From Chitinophagaceae bacterium (lineage in GTDB: Bacteria; Bacteroidota; Bacteroidia; Chitinophagales; Chitinophagaceae), in the NCBI GenBank assembly GCA_021151685.1, contig JAGKWS010000149.1, positions 1 through 7,555 of the forward strand: 7,555 nucleotides of DNA, read 5' to 3'. Under the pieces are notes generated by a model. It made no database searches. It was given only the letters and a program-made list of their open reading frames with translations, and was not told the DNA's origin. Numbering within the stretch: position 1 is the first letter of the stretch; the number at the start of each line of letters is the position of its first letter. A program made the position numbers and the translations under genes. Of this stretch, positions 1 to 6,495 are shown piece by piece.

Positions 1-980
1 GTAGTAGGGCCATCAATGCTAATTACACCCTCCGTATCTACCGCAGAAACCGAAGGCGGTTCTACAAGACATGGACGAACAAGGAAAGTCATCTCGCGCT
101 GACATGTTCCAACAAGGTTACCATCCCTATATTCATTTACCTGGTATACCACAATACTACGTTGCGTTACATTCGGATTGAAACACAACTGACCATTGGC
201 CGCATTCATAGAGAAACTACCGGGCGCAGTGCGTAGTGGCGCAGTGGGCGTAATACCCGCAGCATAAGTAATACCACCAGGAGGTGTGCCACAATTGGTA
301 GAGCCATTCACTGCCGGTATCAAGCTGAATCTAAGACTGTCATTATCCGCATCAATAGCACCAGGGGTATAACAAATAGCCGTATTCAAACAAAAGAATG
401 GCGTAGGCACCACCGTCAAACTGGGCGATGTGTTGTTATAAATGGTATTATTCAGCGTAGCCTCCACACTCATAGTGGTACCACCCGCACCAACAATATT
501 ATCTATTGCAGCGGCCCTACCAGCAGACCCGGCTGTACCAAGGTTACCGGTAAAAACAAATCGCCAATTCGACGATGGTCCCGACAGTGTCACATTCTGT
601 GTGTAGGTAAACCGTTTAATACCCGGAATAGGGAATGTGTTGTTCACACACTGCGACCTACTAAGTGAATCGGGGCAAATAGGCGTTATCTCTACACCAG
701 CCGTCGGTGCATTAACAGTACAGTTCAACGTAGCAAACAGCGTGGAACCATTGTACACACACACCTGTGGCGATGCCGATGGTAAAGAGCCAAAGGCAGT
801 GGCACTGGACGGACCACAATCGCCATACAACATTACCGTAACACGATAGGTGTTACCCGTAATCCATGTGTAAAACAAGTCTGTACCCACAATGTGCGAT
901 GCAAAAGAACTCTTGGTTCCCAACACACATGCCAATAGCATGGAGAGACGTAACAGATGTACAAATAATTTTTTCTTCAT
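1..980 (-). CDS. Large secreted surface protein, SHIVG-type N-terminus (3' end outside window)
   Basis: This frame has no stop from an ATG at 980-978 to the window edge and gives 326 residues; the C-terminus is missing. Residues 1-27 are a Sec signal peptide (MKKK, then a hydrophobic stretch, then SSFA), with likely cleavage before SHIVG. The mature start SHIVGTDLFYTW, the strand VTVMLYGDCGP (47-57) and the stretch VVYQVNEYRDGNLVGTCQRE (277-296) match, from memory, the N-terminal region of large Bacteroidota surface proteins often labelled gliding motility-associated or T9SS C-terminal-domain proteins. A cadherin-like acidic motif, DADNDSL (210-216), sits in the middle, and scattered cysteines suggest disulfides outside the cytoplasm. 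Inferred role: exported adhesin or surface protein. The C-terminal T9SS signal expected for this family cannot be checked here. It is transcribed divergently from the lipoprotein gene at 1373. Confidence 0.85.
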   Translation of the reverse strand, partial: MKKKLFVHLLRLSMLLACVLGTKSSFASHIVGTDLFYTWITGNTYRVTVMLYGDCGPSSATAFGSLPSASPQVCVYNGSTLFATLNCTVNAPTAGVEITPICPDSLSRSQCVNNTFPIPGIKRFTYTQNVTLSGPSSNWRFVFTGNLGTAGSAGRAAAIDNIVGAGGTTMSVEATLNNTIYNNTSPSLTVVPTPFFCLNTAICYTPGAIDADNDSLRFSLIPAVNGSTNCGTPPGGITYAAGITPTAPLRTAPGSFSMNAANGQLCFNPNVTQRSIVVYQVNEYRDGNLVGTCQREMTFLVRPCLVEPPSVSAVDTEGVISIDGPT

Positions 981-1372
981 AGGTACTGATATTACTTTCA
1001 AAAATGGTTTTAAAATGGGGCCGTCCGCTACAATAGACGCAACCTCAATCAATTTCGTTTGAAACTCCGGCAATTTTCTTTTACAACCTGCATGATCCCC
1101 AACACATTATTCCTACCCGGCCCGCGAATGCGTCAAACATCCTCAGCCCCTCACATAGTTGTTTCTACAAATTTACGCAGTAGAACAACATAATATGCAT
1201 ACACTACACTTCACAAGATTAGAATATGATGAGAAAACCACACAAACACATCAAGTCTGCACACAACAATACTGGCAACAAATCCTAACATAAACTTAAA
1301 ATGTAAGTACCATTACCACTAAATAGCGTATTCACATATCTTTGAACGATTTTCCTTACCGATAAAAATATA
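981..1372. other. Divergent intergenic region, no gene
   Basis: This spacer separates two divergent genes, so it should hold both promoters. The rightward promoter is listed separately. For the leftward gene the only consensus-like -7 element I found is TAAATTTG on the minus strand (1168-1175); it would leave a leader of about 180 nt and has no correctly spaced TTTG, so I give it little weight. I found no plausible coding frame, RNA gene or strong hairpin. Confidence 0.5.
1337..1344 (+). promoter_or_regulatory. Bacteroidota-type -7 element (TATCTTTG)
   Basis: TATCTTTG fits the TAnnTTTG consensus of the primary sigma factor in Bacteroidota. It ends 28 nt before the ATG at 1373, so transcription would start near 1350 and leave an A-rich leader of about 20 nt. 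That is typical for this phylum, where Shine-Dalgarno sequences are usually absent. No clear TTG/TTTG -33 element lies at the usual distance upstream, which lowers confidence. Confidence 0.55.
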
Positions 1373-2470
1373 ATGAAAAAGCTTTTATTCTCACTATTAG
1401 CAGCCGCCACTCTGATTACCTCCTGCTCAGAAAAATTTGAAACGGCTGCACCCTACAAAGACATCACCCTCGTTTACGGATTTCTTGATGTTAGCGACAC
1501 GGCACACTACATCCGCATCCAGAAAGCCTTTCTCGATGAAAACAAAAGCGCAGTATCTATGGCCAAAGAAGCCGATTCTTCTTTTTTCAATGATATAAGT
1601 GTACGCATCGAACGGTACAGAGCGGTTAAAATAGGAGGTAAAAATCTTTATGTCGATTCATTTCACATCTACCGTGTAAACATGGACAATGAAGGATACC
1701 CCAAACAACCCGGCGCATTCTTCAACGCACCCAACTATGCCTATAAATTTACCGATCGACTCGACTCTCAATATGTCTATCGCCTCAAAATCACACACCT
1801 CAGTACCGGCAAGATAGACTCTGTTGATGCCCCCGTACTGCCCACATCCAAAACCCGCTTCAAGGTCTATGTTATAGATGATGATCTGGTAAACATAGAC
1901 GGTATGGATTTCCCCGCTACTGGTGCTGGTAAATATTACACCTTCGATGGCCTATACTCACCACTCCCCAACTACGATTACAATGGAGAATTAAATCCGG
2001 CTCGGCTCACTCAGGCCGTTATCCGTTTCAACTGGGACGATTCCGACATCAACACCAAGCAACGCACCCCCCGCTATTACGACTATGATGCTGGTTATGT
2101 GTCCATAGCTTCCAATAATTCTTTTACATACAAAATACCTACACAAGAGCTTTATAACGCTATTAGCACAGGTATGGGTACGGCTCCGGCCAACATAGTA
2201 CGTCTTATAGACCGCGTCAACTTATCAGTTTACGCTACCACCAGCGACTATGCCAACTACCGCAACGCCATACTCATTCGCGGCAACGGACTTACAGGGT
2301 CCGAAATATCGGCACTCTACACCAACATCAAGGGCGAAAACACGCTGGGCCTGTTCACCTCACGGGTACACCACAGTGGCCCAATAACTATTACTAAAAA
2401 AACAGTGGACTCTCTTATTGCAAGTCCGCTCCTGAAGCATACCAACATCAAAGGGACTACATACCGCTGA
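1373..2470 (+). CDS. Uncharacterised exported lipoprotein, probably surface-exposed
   Basis: This 365-residue protein starts at an ATG preceded by ATAAAAATATA, an A/T-rich context normal for Bacteroidota. Residues 1-18 form a lipoprotein signal peptide (MKKLLFSLLAAATLITSC) with lipobox ITSC, so Cys18 would be lipidated. The next residues, SEKFE, resemble the lipoprotein export signal described for Flavobacterium johnsoniae (SDDFE), which suggests outer-leaflet, surface exposure. The mature part begins with a beta-rich segment (LVYGFLDVSDTAHYIRIQKA, about 34-53) that looks like a family I recall from Bacteroidota genomes as conserved hypothetical. It somewhat resembles DUF4249, but I cannot confirm that. 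There are no cysteines after Cys18, no catalytic motif and no membrane segment. The gene stands alone, with its own likely promoter and terminator. Function unknown. Confidence 0.9.
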   Translation: MKKLLFSLLAAATLITSCSEKFETAAPYKDITLVYGFLDVSDTAHYIRIQKAFLDENKSAVSMAKEADSSFFNDISVRIERYRAVKIGGKNLYVDSFHIYRVNMDNEGYPKQPGAFFNAPNYAYKFTDRLDSQYVYRLKITHLSTGKIDSVDAPVLPTSKTRFKVYVIDDDLVNIDGMDFPATGAGKYYTFDGLYSPLPNYDYNGELNPARLTQAVIRFNWDDSDINTKQRTPRYYDYDAGYVSIASNNSFTYKIPTQELYNAISTGMGTAPANIVRLIDRVNLSVYATTSDYANYRNAILIRGNGLTGSEISALYTNIKGENTLGLFTSRVHHSGPITITKKTVDSLIASPLLKHTNIKGTTYR

Positions 2471-2492
2471 TATATAGCAGAAGTCACATACT

Positions 2493-2521
2493 AAAGCCAC
2501 CTCCATTCGGGGTGGCTTTTT
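2493..2521 (+). terminator. Rho-independent terminator of the lipoprotein gene
   Basis: A perfect 9-bp stem (AAAGCCACC / GGTGGCTTT, arms 2493-2501 and 2511-2519) encloses a 9-nt loop. A run of five T (2517-2521) overlaps the end of the right arm. It begins 22 nt after the TGA stop of the lipoprotein gene. On the minus strand the A-rich left arm gives a short T run, so it may also act weakly on transcripts from the sucA side. Confidence 0.85.
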
Positions 2522-2572
2522 CATTCATACAAACCTTTCAATGGCTCCAGCTATTTTTACCATAGGCACACA

Positions 2573-2589
2573 GCTGATACCATATCAGC
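2573..2589. repeat. Short perfect inverted repeat
   Basis: GCTGATA (2573-2579) and TATCAGC (2583-2589) form a perfect 7-bp stem with a 3-nt loop, followed by ATCATTTTTA. It could be a weak back-up terminator for rightward transcription, since five T follow after a gap of four bases. The stem is only moderately GC-rich, so it may also be incidental. Confidence 0.4.
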
Positions 2590-2646
2590 ATCATTTTTAT
2601 ACAAACAACTCCTGAGCCTTTGTAGTCTTTATTTCAGCCACAAAAA

Positions 2647-2690
2647 TTTGTGTGTCCTTGTGTTACACATTTGTGGCCTTCGTGGTTCAT
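2647..2690. repeat. G/T-rich quasi-periodic intergenic stretch
   Basis: The stretch repeats loose versions of a 9-12 nt unit: TTTGTGTGT, CCTTGTGTT, TTTGTGGCC, TTCGTGGTTC. Similar strings of the form CTTTGTG..CTTCGTGGTTC recur between genes in many bacterial genomes as I remember them, so this may be one copy of a dispersed intergenic repeat. From this window alone only the internal quasi-periodicity is visible. Confidence 0.35.
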
Positions 2691-2755
2691 AATCTTATCT
2701 ATGCCCTGTTTTGAAGACAAACTGGTAGTACCATCTGCAAAATTACCATCATTAT

Positions 2756-2791
2756 AAAAAAGCCTGCAAACGTATGAACGCTTGCAGGCTT
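2756..2791 (-). terminator. Rho-independent terminator of sucA
   Basis: Read on the minus strand, a perfect 10-bp stem (AAGCCTGCAA / TTGCAGGCTT, arms 2782-2791 and 2760-2769) runs into a tract of six T (2761-2756). The stem can extend inward by three more pairs (CGT/ACG) after one A-C mismatch, leaving a 4-nt loop. It lies 24 nt past the sucA TAA stop. It implies that no gene is co-transcribed downstream of sucA. Confidence 0.9.
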
Positions 2792-2815
2792 CCGACTTGT
2801 AGATAAAATCAATAT

Positions 2816-5557
2816 TTACAAACTAAATGCCTTTTCTATAATCTCGTTTTGCTCCATACCATGCTTCTTGGCAAAACCAGTAGCTGGCGATGCACTTGCA
2901 CTACGGCTAATGTACTTCATCGCAAAACCCGATTGCGCGGCATTAATCTGCATATACCATAATGCCCCCATATTCTGTGGTTCTTCCTGCACCCATACCC
3001 ACTCTGCATTTCCATACTTCGCTTTCAATGCATTCAACTGTGTCTGTGGCAACGGATACAACTGCTCCAAACGCACAATCGCTACATCTTCGCGCTTGTC
3101 GGCCAATTGCTTTTCGCTCAGGTCAAAGTACATTTTACCGCTACACAGTAATACGCGTTTCACCTTAGAAACATCTGCTATGTTTGGATCGTCCAACACT
3201 TCACAAAATCCACCGGTAGTAAACTCGCTGATAGCCGAGTAAGACCTTGCATGACGCAGATTAGCCTTGGGCGAGAAATTCACCATCGGCTTACGGAAAT
3301 TCCATTTCAGTTGACGGCGCAATGCATGAAAGAAGTTGGCAGATGTAGTAATGTTCGTAATCACCATATTATACTCGGCACAGTTTTGCAGAAAACGCTC
3401 CAAACGGGCACTCGAGTGCTCTGGCCCACCACCCTCATATCCGTGTGGCAGCAACATGACAAGGCCGTTCATAGTGGCCCATTTCTGCTCAGCACTGGCT
3501 ATATACTGGTCTATGGTTATCTGTGCGCCATTGGCAAAATCGCCATACTGCGCCTCCCACAACACCAAATTATGAGGGTTTGCCATAGCATAACCATACT
3601 CAAAACCCAGCACCGCATACTCGCTCAGCAAAGAGTTGTAAATAGAAGATGTACCCGCACCTTCAGCCGTGGTAGCTATACGGTTATATGGTTTGTTCGT
3701 ATTCTGGTCATACATTACTGCATGCCTATGAGAAAACGTACCACGCTTCACATCCTCACCACTCAGGCGCACATCATTACCTGCCGCCAGCAAACTGGCA
3801 TATGCCAGCAGCTCGCCGGTAGCCCAGTCTACTTTACCCTCTGCCTCAAATAGTTTCACCTTATCCTGCAACAACTTCTCTACTTTGCGCAGCGGGCTGA
3901 ATTCTTCGGGCCAGCGCATTATAGATGAAAGATACTGGCGGAATTGCTCTTCTGTAATAGACGTATCGGGCGACCCTTCAAAATCGGCCGCAGTGGCTTT
4001 CCGCAGTTCATTCCACCACAATTCCGGTTTCTGATATTTATACGGAAGAGGCTTTTGTTTCACTTCATCCAGTCGCTGCTGCAAGTCATTCCAAAAACGG
4101 GTTTCCATTTCCTTGGCCAGCTCCTGCGCATCCGCTGCACCGTTCTGCAACAAGTATTGTGTATATATCTCCCTCGGGTTGGTATGCTTTTCTATCAGCG
4201 CATATAGTTGTGGCTGTGTAAACTTAGGCTCATCACTCTCGTTATGCCCATGTTTACGGTAGCATACCATGTCTATAAATATATCCTCGTTAAATTCCTG
4301 CCTGTAGGCCATTGCCAGCATAGCGCACTTTACAACAGCTTCTGCATCATCACCATTCACGTGCAGCACAGGGCACTGCAACATAGATGCAATGCTGGTA
4401 CAATAGTCCGAAGAACGGGCATCATCAAAATCGGTGGTAAAGCCTATCTGGTTGTTGATTACGTAGTGAATAGTTCCACCCGTATTATAACCTTCCAGTT
4501 TAGACATCTGCAACAGCTCATATATGATACCCTGCCCTGCAACCGCCGCATCACCATGTATCAGTATCGGCAATACCTTGCTGTAGTCACTATCATACAA
4601 TGTATCGGCCTTGGCACGGGCAAAGCCGGCAACCACCGGGTTCACCGCCTCCAGATGCGAGGGGTTCGGCGTAAGCTGCACATTAATATTTTTACTATCA
4701 GGTGTCACTATATCACTATGATACCCAAGGTGATATTTAACATCCCCACTGCCCATAGTCATATCCTCGGGCAGGTTCCCTTCAAACTCCGAAAATATCT
4801 GCTCATAGGTCTTGCGTAGTATATTCGCCAGTATATTCAGTCGGCCACGGTGTGCCATACCAATCACCACCTCACGCACGCCGGCAACAGCAGCACCGTT
4901 TATGATGGCATCCAATGCGGCTATGGTAGCTTCACCACCTTCAAGGCCAAAACGTTTCTGACCAATGAATTTGGTATTCAAAAACTTTTCGAATATAACA
5001 CCCTCATTCAGCTTTTCCAGTATGCGCCTGCGCTGCACAAGGCTCAATGGCTGCAACATCAGTTCTTCATACTTAGCCTGAAACCACTGATATTTTTCCG
5101 TATCATTAATATAAGTGTACTCTACACCTACATTACTGGTATAAAGGGCTTTCAGCTTCGCAACTATATCCTTTAGCTTACCATCCTTAAGCCCCAGATA
5201 CTTTCCAGCAAAAAAACTCGTCCCCATATCTGCTTCCGACAAACCAAAACGAGCCAAATCCAACTGAGCCTTACGGTCCCTGCGGGCGCGTATAGGGTTT
5301 GTAGTAGACAAAAGATGCCCACGCTTACGGTAACAGCGTATCAATTCAAACACACCCAACTCCTTTTCCAACTGGCTGGCATTGACACTGGCCTTATCAC
5401 CAGGTAACGACACCATATTGTTGTTGACCGCAAAGTCAAAACCTTCAAAAAACTTGCGCCACTCGGGATCTACTATTGTAGAATCCTTAGCAAAATCGCG
5501 ATACAAAGATTCGATATACTCCGGTGTAGATCCTGTAACAAACGAGAAGTCCTTCAT
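2816..5557 (-). CDS. sucA: 2-oxoglutarate dehydrogenase, E1 component
   Basis: This is the thiamine diphosphate (ThDP)-dependent E1 subunit, which decarboxylates 2-oxoglutarate and transfers the succinyl group to the lipoyl arm of E2 (SucB) in the TCA cycle. At 913 residues it has normal length for a bacterial SucA. The N-terminal E2-contact segment (YIESLYRDF...VDPEWRKFFEGF, 14-40) is followed by the dehydrogenase core with GMAHRGRLN (233-241), KYHLGYHSD (274-282), NPSHLEAV (298-305) and the ThDP/Mg site GDAAVAGQG (335-343) to NNQIGFT (368-374). The pyrimidine-binding transketolase domain has LSEYAVLGFEYGYA (644-657), WEAQYGDFANGAQ (667-679) and HGYEGGGPEHSSARLER (705-721). The C-terminal domain ends with VWVQEEPQNMGAL and SRSASASPATG (884-894). 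The histidines 276, 301 and 705/714 lie in the blocks that carry the active-site histidines of E. coli E1. No acyltransferase domain is fused, unlike actinobacterial OdhA. TTTGGAAA precedes the ATG. sucB is not adjacent downstream. Confidence 0.98.
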   Translation of the reverse strand: MKDFSFVTGSTPEYIESLYRDFAKDSTIVDPEWRKFFEGFDFAVNNNMVSLPGDKASVNASQLEKELGVFELIRCYRKRGHLLSTTNPIRARRDRKAQLDLARFGLSEADMGTSFFAGKYLGLKDGKLKDIVAKLKALYTSNVGVEYTYINDTEKYQWFQAKYEELMLQPLSLVQRRRILEKLNEGVIFEKFLNTKFIGQKRFGLEGGEATIAALDAIINGAAVAGVREVVIGMAHRGRLNILANILRKTYEQIFSEFEGNLPEDMTMGSGDVKYHLGYHSDIVTPDSKNINVQLTPNPSHLEAVNPVVAGFARAKADTLYDSDYSKVLPILIHGDAAVAGQGIIYELLQMSKLEGYNTGGTIHYVINNQIGFTTDFDDARSSDYCTSIASMLQCPVLHVNGDDAEAVVKCAMLAMAYRQEFNEDIFIDMVCYRKHGHNESDEPKFTQPQLYALIEKHTNPREIYTQYLLQNGAADAQELAKEMETRFWNDLQQRLDEVKQKPLPYKYQKPELWWNELRKATAADFEGSPDTSITEEQFRQYLSSIMRWPEEFSPLRKVEKLLQDKVKLFEAEGKVDWATGELLAYASLLAAGNDVRLSGEDVKRGTFSHRHAVMYDQNTNKPYNRIATTAEGAGTSSIYNSLLSEYAVLGFEYGYAMANPHNLVLWEAQYGDFANGAQITIDQYIASAEQKWATMNGLVMLLPHGYEGGGPEHSSARLERFLQNCAEYNMVITNITTSANFFHALRRQLKWNFRKPMVNFSPKANLRHARSYSAISEFTTGGFCEVLDDPNIADVSKVKRVLLCSGKMYFDLSEKQLADKREDVAIVRLEQLYPLPQTQLNALKAKYGNAEWVWVQEEPQNMGALWYMQINAAQSGFAMKYISRSASASPATGFAKKHGMEQNEIIEKAFSL

Positions 5558-5908
5558 TTTCCAAATAAATGTGAGCGTAAAATGCCGCTATGACGGCAAT
5601 CAGGTTGACGGTGCAATTTAATGAATAGCGTGGAATATTCGGGGCATTTTACGTGAATGCGCTACCTCGAAACCGTACTTATTTTAGAGCCTGTTCAAGA
5701 TTTATTGCTTGTGTTTATGTTGAAAGTTGTTTTTCACCGAAACAAGGCACTTTTTACCGCCACAGTCCTTCCTATGGCAAAAAAGTAACAAAGTTGTACC
5801 AAAAACACCCCTAAAGCACAATGAATATAACTTAAGTGAAGATCGCACATAAGGCAGATGATTGTCGAAATGGTGCACTTACTTTGTCATCTTCACAAAA
5901 CCACGGGC
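5558..5908. other. Intergenic region upstream of sucA, no gene
   Basis: This 351-bp gap lies between the small exported-protein gene and sucA, both read leftward, so it should carry the sucA promoter and leader. I found no TAnnTTTG element on the minus strand. It contains the inverted repeat listed separately, a minus-strand hairpin GCCATAG/CTGTGGC (5759-5778, one G-T pair, 6-nt loop), and an 8-bp inverted repeat GTGAAGAT/ATCTTCAC (5836-5843, 5889-5896) just downstream of the exported-protein gene. The stretch from about 5687 to 5815 resembles a mobile-element end or dispersed repeat. No coding frame is convincing, and no clear terminator for the 5909-6400 gene is visible. Confidence 0.5.
5576..5653. 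repeat. Long-range inverted repeat in the sucA leader
   Basis: CGTAAAATGCC (5576-5586) and GGCATTTTACG (5643-5653) are perfect 11-bp inverted copies 56 nt apart. Just inside them, CGCTAT (5586-5591) and ATAGCG (5625-5630) are also complementary. The two stems nest, apart from one shared base and a 12-nt bulge on one side. The structure ends 19 bp upstream of the sucA ATG. It could fold in the 5' leader of the sucA mRNA or mark a small element or binding site. Role unknown. Confidence 0.6.
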
Positions 5909-6400
5909 CTAATGTACCGCTGCTATCCCAAAAAACAGAAGCGTTCCGTTCAAATCTACAAACTGAAACACCCAACTCGCTGCATTACTACCCTGCTTAC
6001 TGATGTCTGCAAACGCCAACTCATATATTACATAATGCTTTTTCTCAGGTGGCAAATTGGCGGGGCACTTACTGGTCACTATCGTGTTCACCCAATATCG
6101 CGATGCAGTTACATGTCCCCAAAACTGACTCTGTGGCCATATAGCCAACACCTTGCGAAAAAATATGGATGATGGCTCGTAATAGCCATTTGTAGAGGTA
6201 TCAGATGTACACCCCAAACAGGAAATATCTTGCAGCGAAAGTTTGTAAAGACCCAAACTATCCCTTGCAGATATAGCTTGGGCAAATTGACTCCATACCT
6301 TTTCTATACGCATCCCATCTGCCGGCGATACGCCTCCCTGTTGCGCGCTCAATCCTGTAAACGAGCACAAAAACATGAACAACAATAATATTCGTAACAT
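5909..6400 (-). CDS. Small exported protein of unknown function
   Basis: This 163-residue protein begins with a clear signal peptide (MLRILLLFMFLCSFTGLSAQ, likely cleaved after LSA), so it is periplasmic or secreted. I chose the ATG at 6400-6398 because the frame upstream offers only a TTG (6412) before the hydrophobic segment. The mature part has a helical start (about 28-46, VWSQFAQAISARD), then ISCLGC with a CxxC pair (61 and 64), a third Cys at 112, and beta-like stretches ending in VFQFVDLNGTLLFFGIAAVH. A helix with W..FA.AI..RD followed by beta strands recalls NTF2/SnoaL-like domains, but that is only a guess. The CxxC could form a disulfide or bind a metal. It lies 95 bp downstream of the adhesin gene but behind a strong terminator, so it is probably transcribed separately. 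I do not recognise the family. Confidence 0.8.
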   Translation of the reverse strand: MLRILLLFMFLCSFTGLSAQQGGVSPADGMRIEKVWSQFAQAISARDSLGLYKLSLQDISCLGCTSDTSTNGYYEPSSIFFRKVLAIWPQSQFWGHVTASRYWVNTIVTSKCPANLPPEKKHYVIYELAFADISKQGSNAASWVFQFVDLNGTLLFFGIAAVH

Positions 6401-6409
6401 TTCCAAAAT

Positions 6410-6417
6410 CAAAAGTA
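6410..6417 (-). promoter_or_regulatory. Possible -7 element (TACTTTTG)
   Basis: On the minus strand TACTTTTG fits the Bacteroidota TAnnTTTG consensus and is the only such match between the upstream terminator and the exported-protein gene. It is only 9 nt from the ATG at 6400, so the transcript would have a very short leader or none. The nearest TTTG upstream (6433-6430) is only 12 bp away, closer than usual for a -33 element. A promoter is needed here because the preceding gene is terminated, but the exact position is uncertain. Confidence 0.3.
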
Positions 6418-6430
6418 GGTGGTTTCATAC

Positions 6431-6466
6431 AAAAAAAGCTGGGTTGCGCTTGCACCGCAACCCAGC
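6431..6466 (-). terminator. Strong rho-independent terminator of the T9SS surface-protein gene
   Basis: On the minus strand a perfect 11-bp GC-rich stem (GCTGGGTTGCG / CGCAACCCAGC, arms 6456-6466 and 6438-6448) with a 7-nt loop is followed directly by seven T (6437-6431). It starts 29 nt after the TAA stop at 6496-6498. It should almost fully insulate the downstream exported-protein gene. Confidence 0.95.
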
Positions 6467-6495
6467 CATCATATAAAAGACAACAAATTATACAC

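Larger units (their letters stand above)
2522..2755. other. Convergent intergenic spacer, no gene
   Basis: This stretch lies between the terminators of two converging genes. I saw no start codon with a coding-like frame and no RNA gene. It holds a short perfect palindrome (2573-2589) and a G/T-rich quasi-repetitive stretch (2647-2690), both listed separately. Nothing else stands out. Confidence 0.5.

Noticed and set aside
637..849. 70-residue plus-strand frame
   Set aside because: It is antisense to the SHIVG-type surface protein, whose frame is continuous and has a signal peptide and family motifs. No promoter or start context supports the plus-strand frame.
1168..1175. Minus-strand TAAATTTG as promoter of the left surface-protein gene
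   Set aside because: It matches the -7 consensus, but lies about 190 bp from the start codon in A/T-rich DNA and has no spaced -33 element; a chance match is likely.
3251..4819. Open frames of about 200 residues on the plus strand opposite sucA (3251-3853 and 4208-4819), with shorter ones nearby
   Set aside because: They lie entirely antisense to a well-conserved sucA. Their translations are Cys-, His- and Arg-rich with no domain pattern, as expected for shadow frames of a constrained gene.
5759..5778. Hairpin GCCATAG/CTGTGGC as terminator of the 5909-6400 gene
   Set aside because: On the minus strand the stem is followed by GGTAAAAAG, not a T run, and it lies about 130 bp past the stop codon.
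5858..6172. 104-residue plus-strand frame
   Set aside because: It overlaps the exported-protein gene in antisense and starts in the intergenic region without a promoter or a meaningful protein pattern.
6401..6412. Alternative TTG start for the small exported protein (adds four residues)
   Set aside because: The ATG at 6400 gives a normal signal peptide. The TTG overlaps the likely promoter element and adds an acidic residue before the hydrophobic core.
6258..6455. 65-residue minus-strand frame overlapping the start of the small exported protein
   Set aside because: It runs through the terminator stem and the signal-peptide region of the real gene in another frame, and its sequence has no recognisable features.
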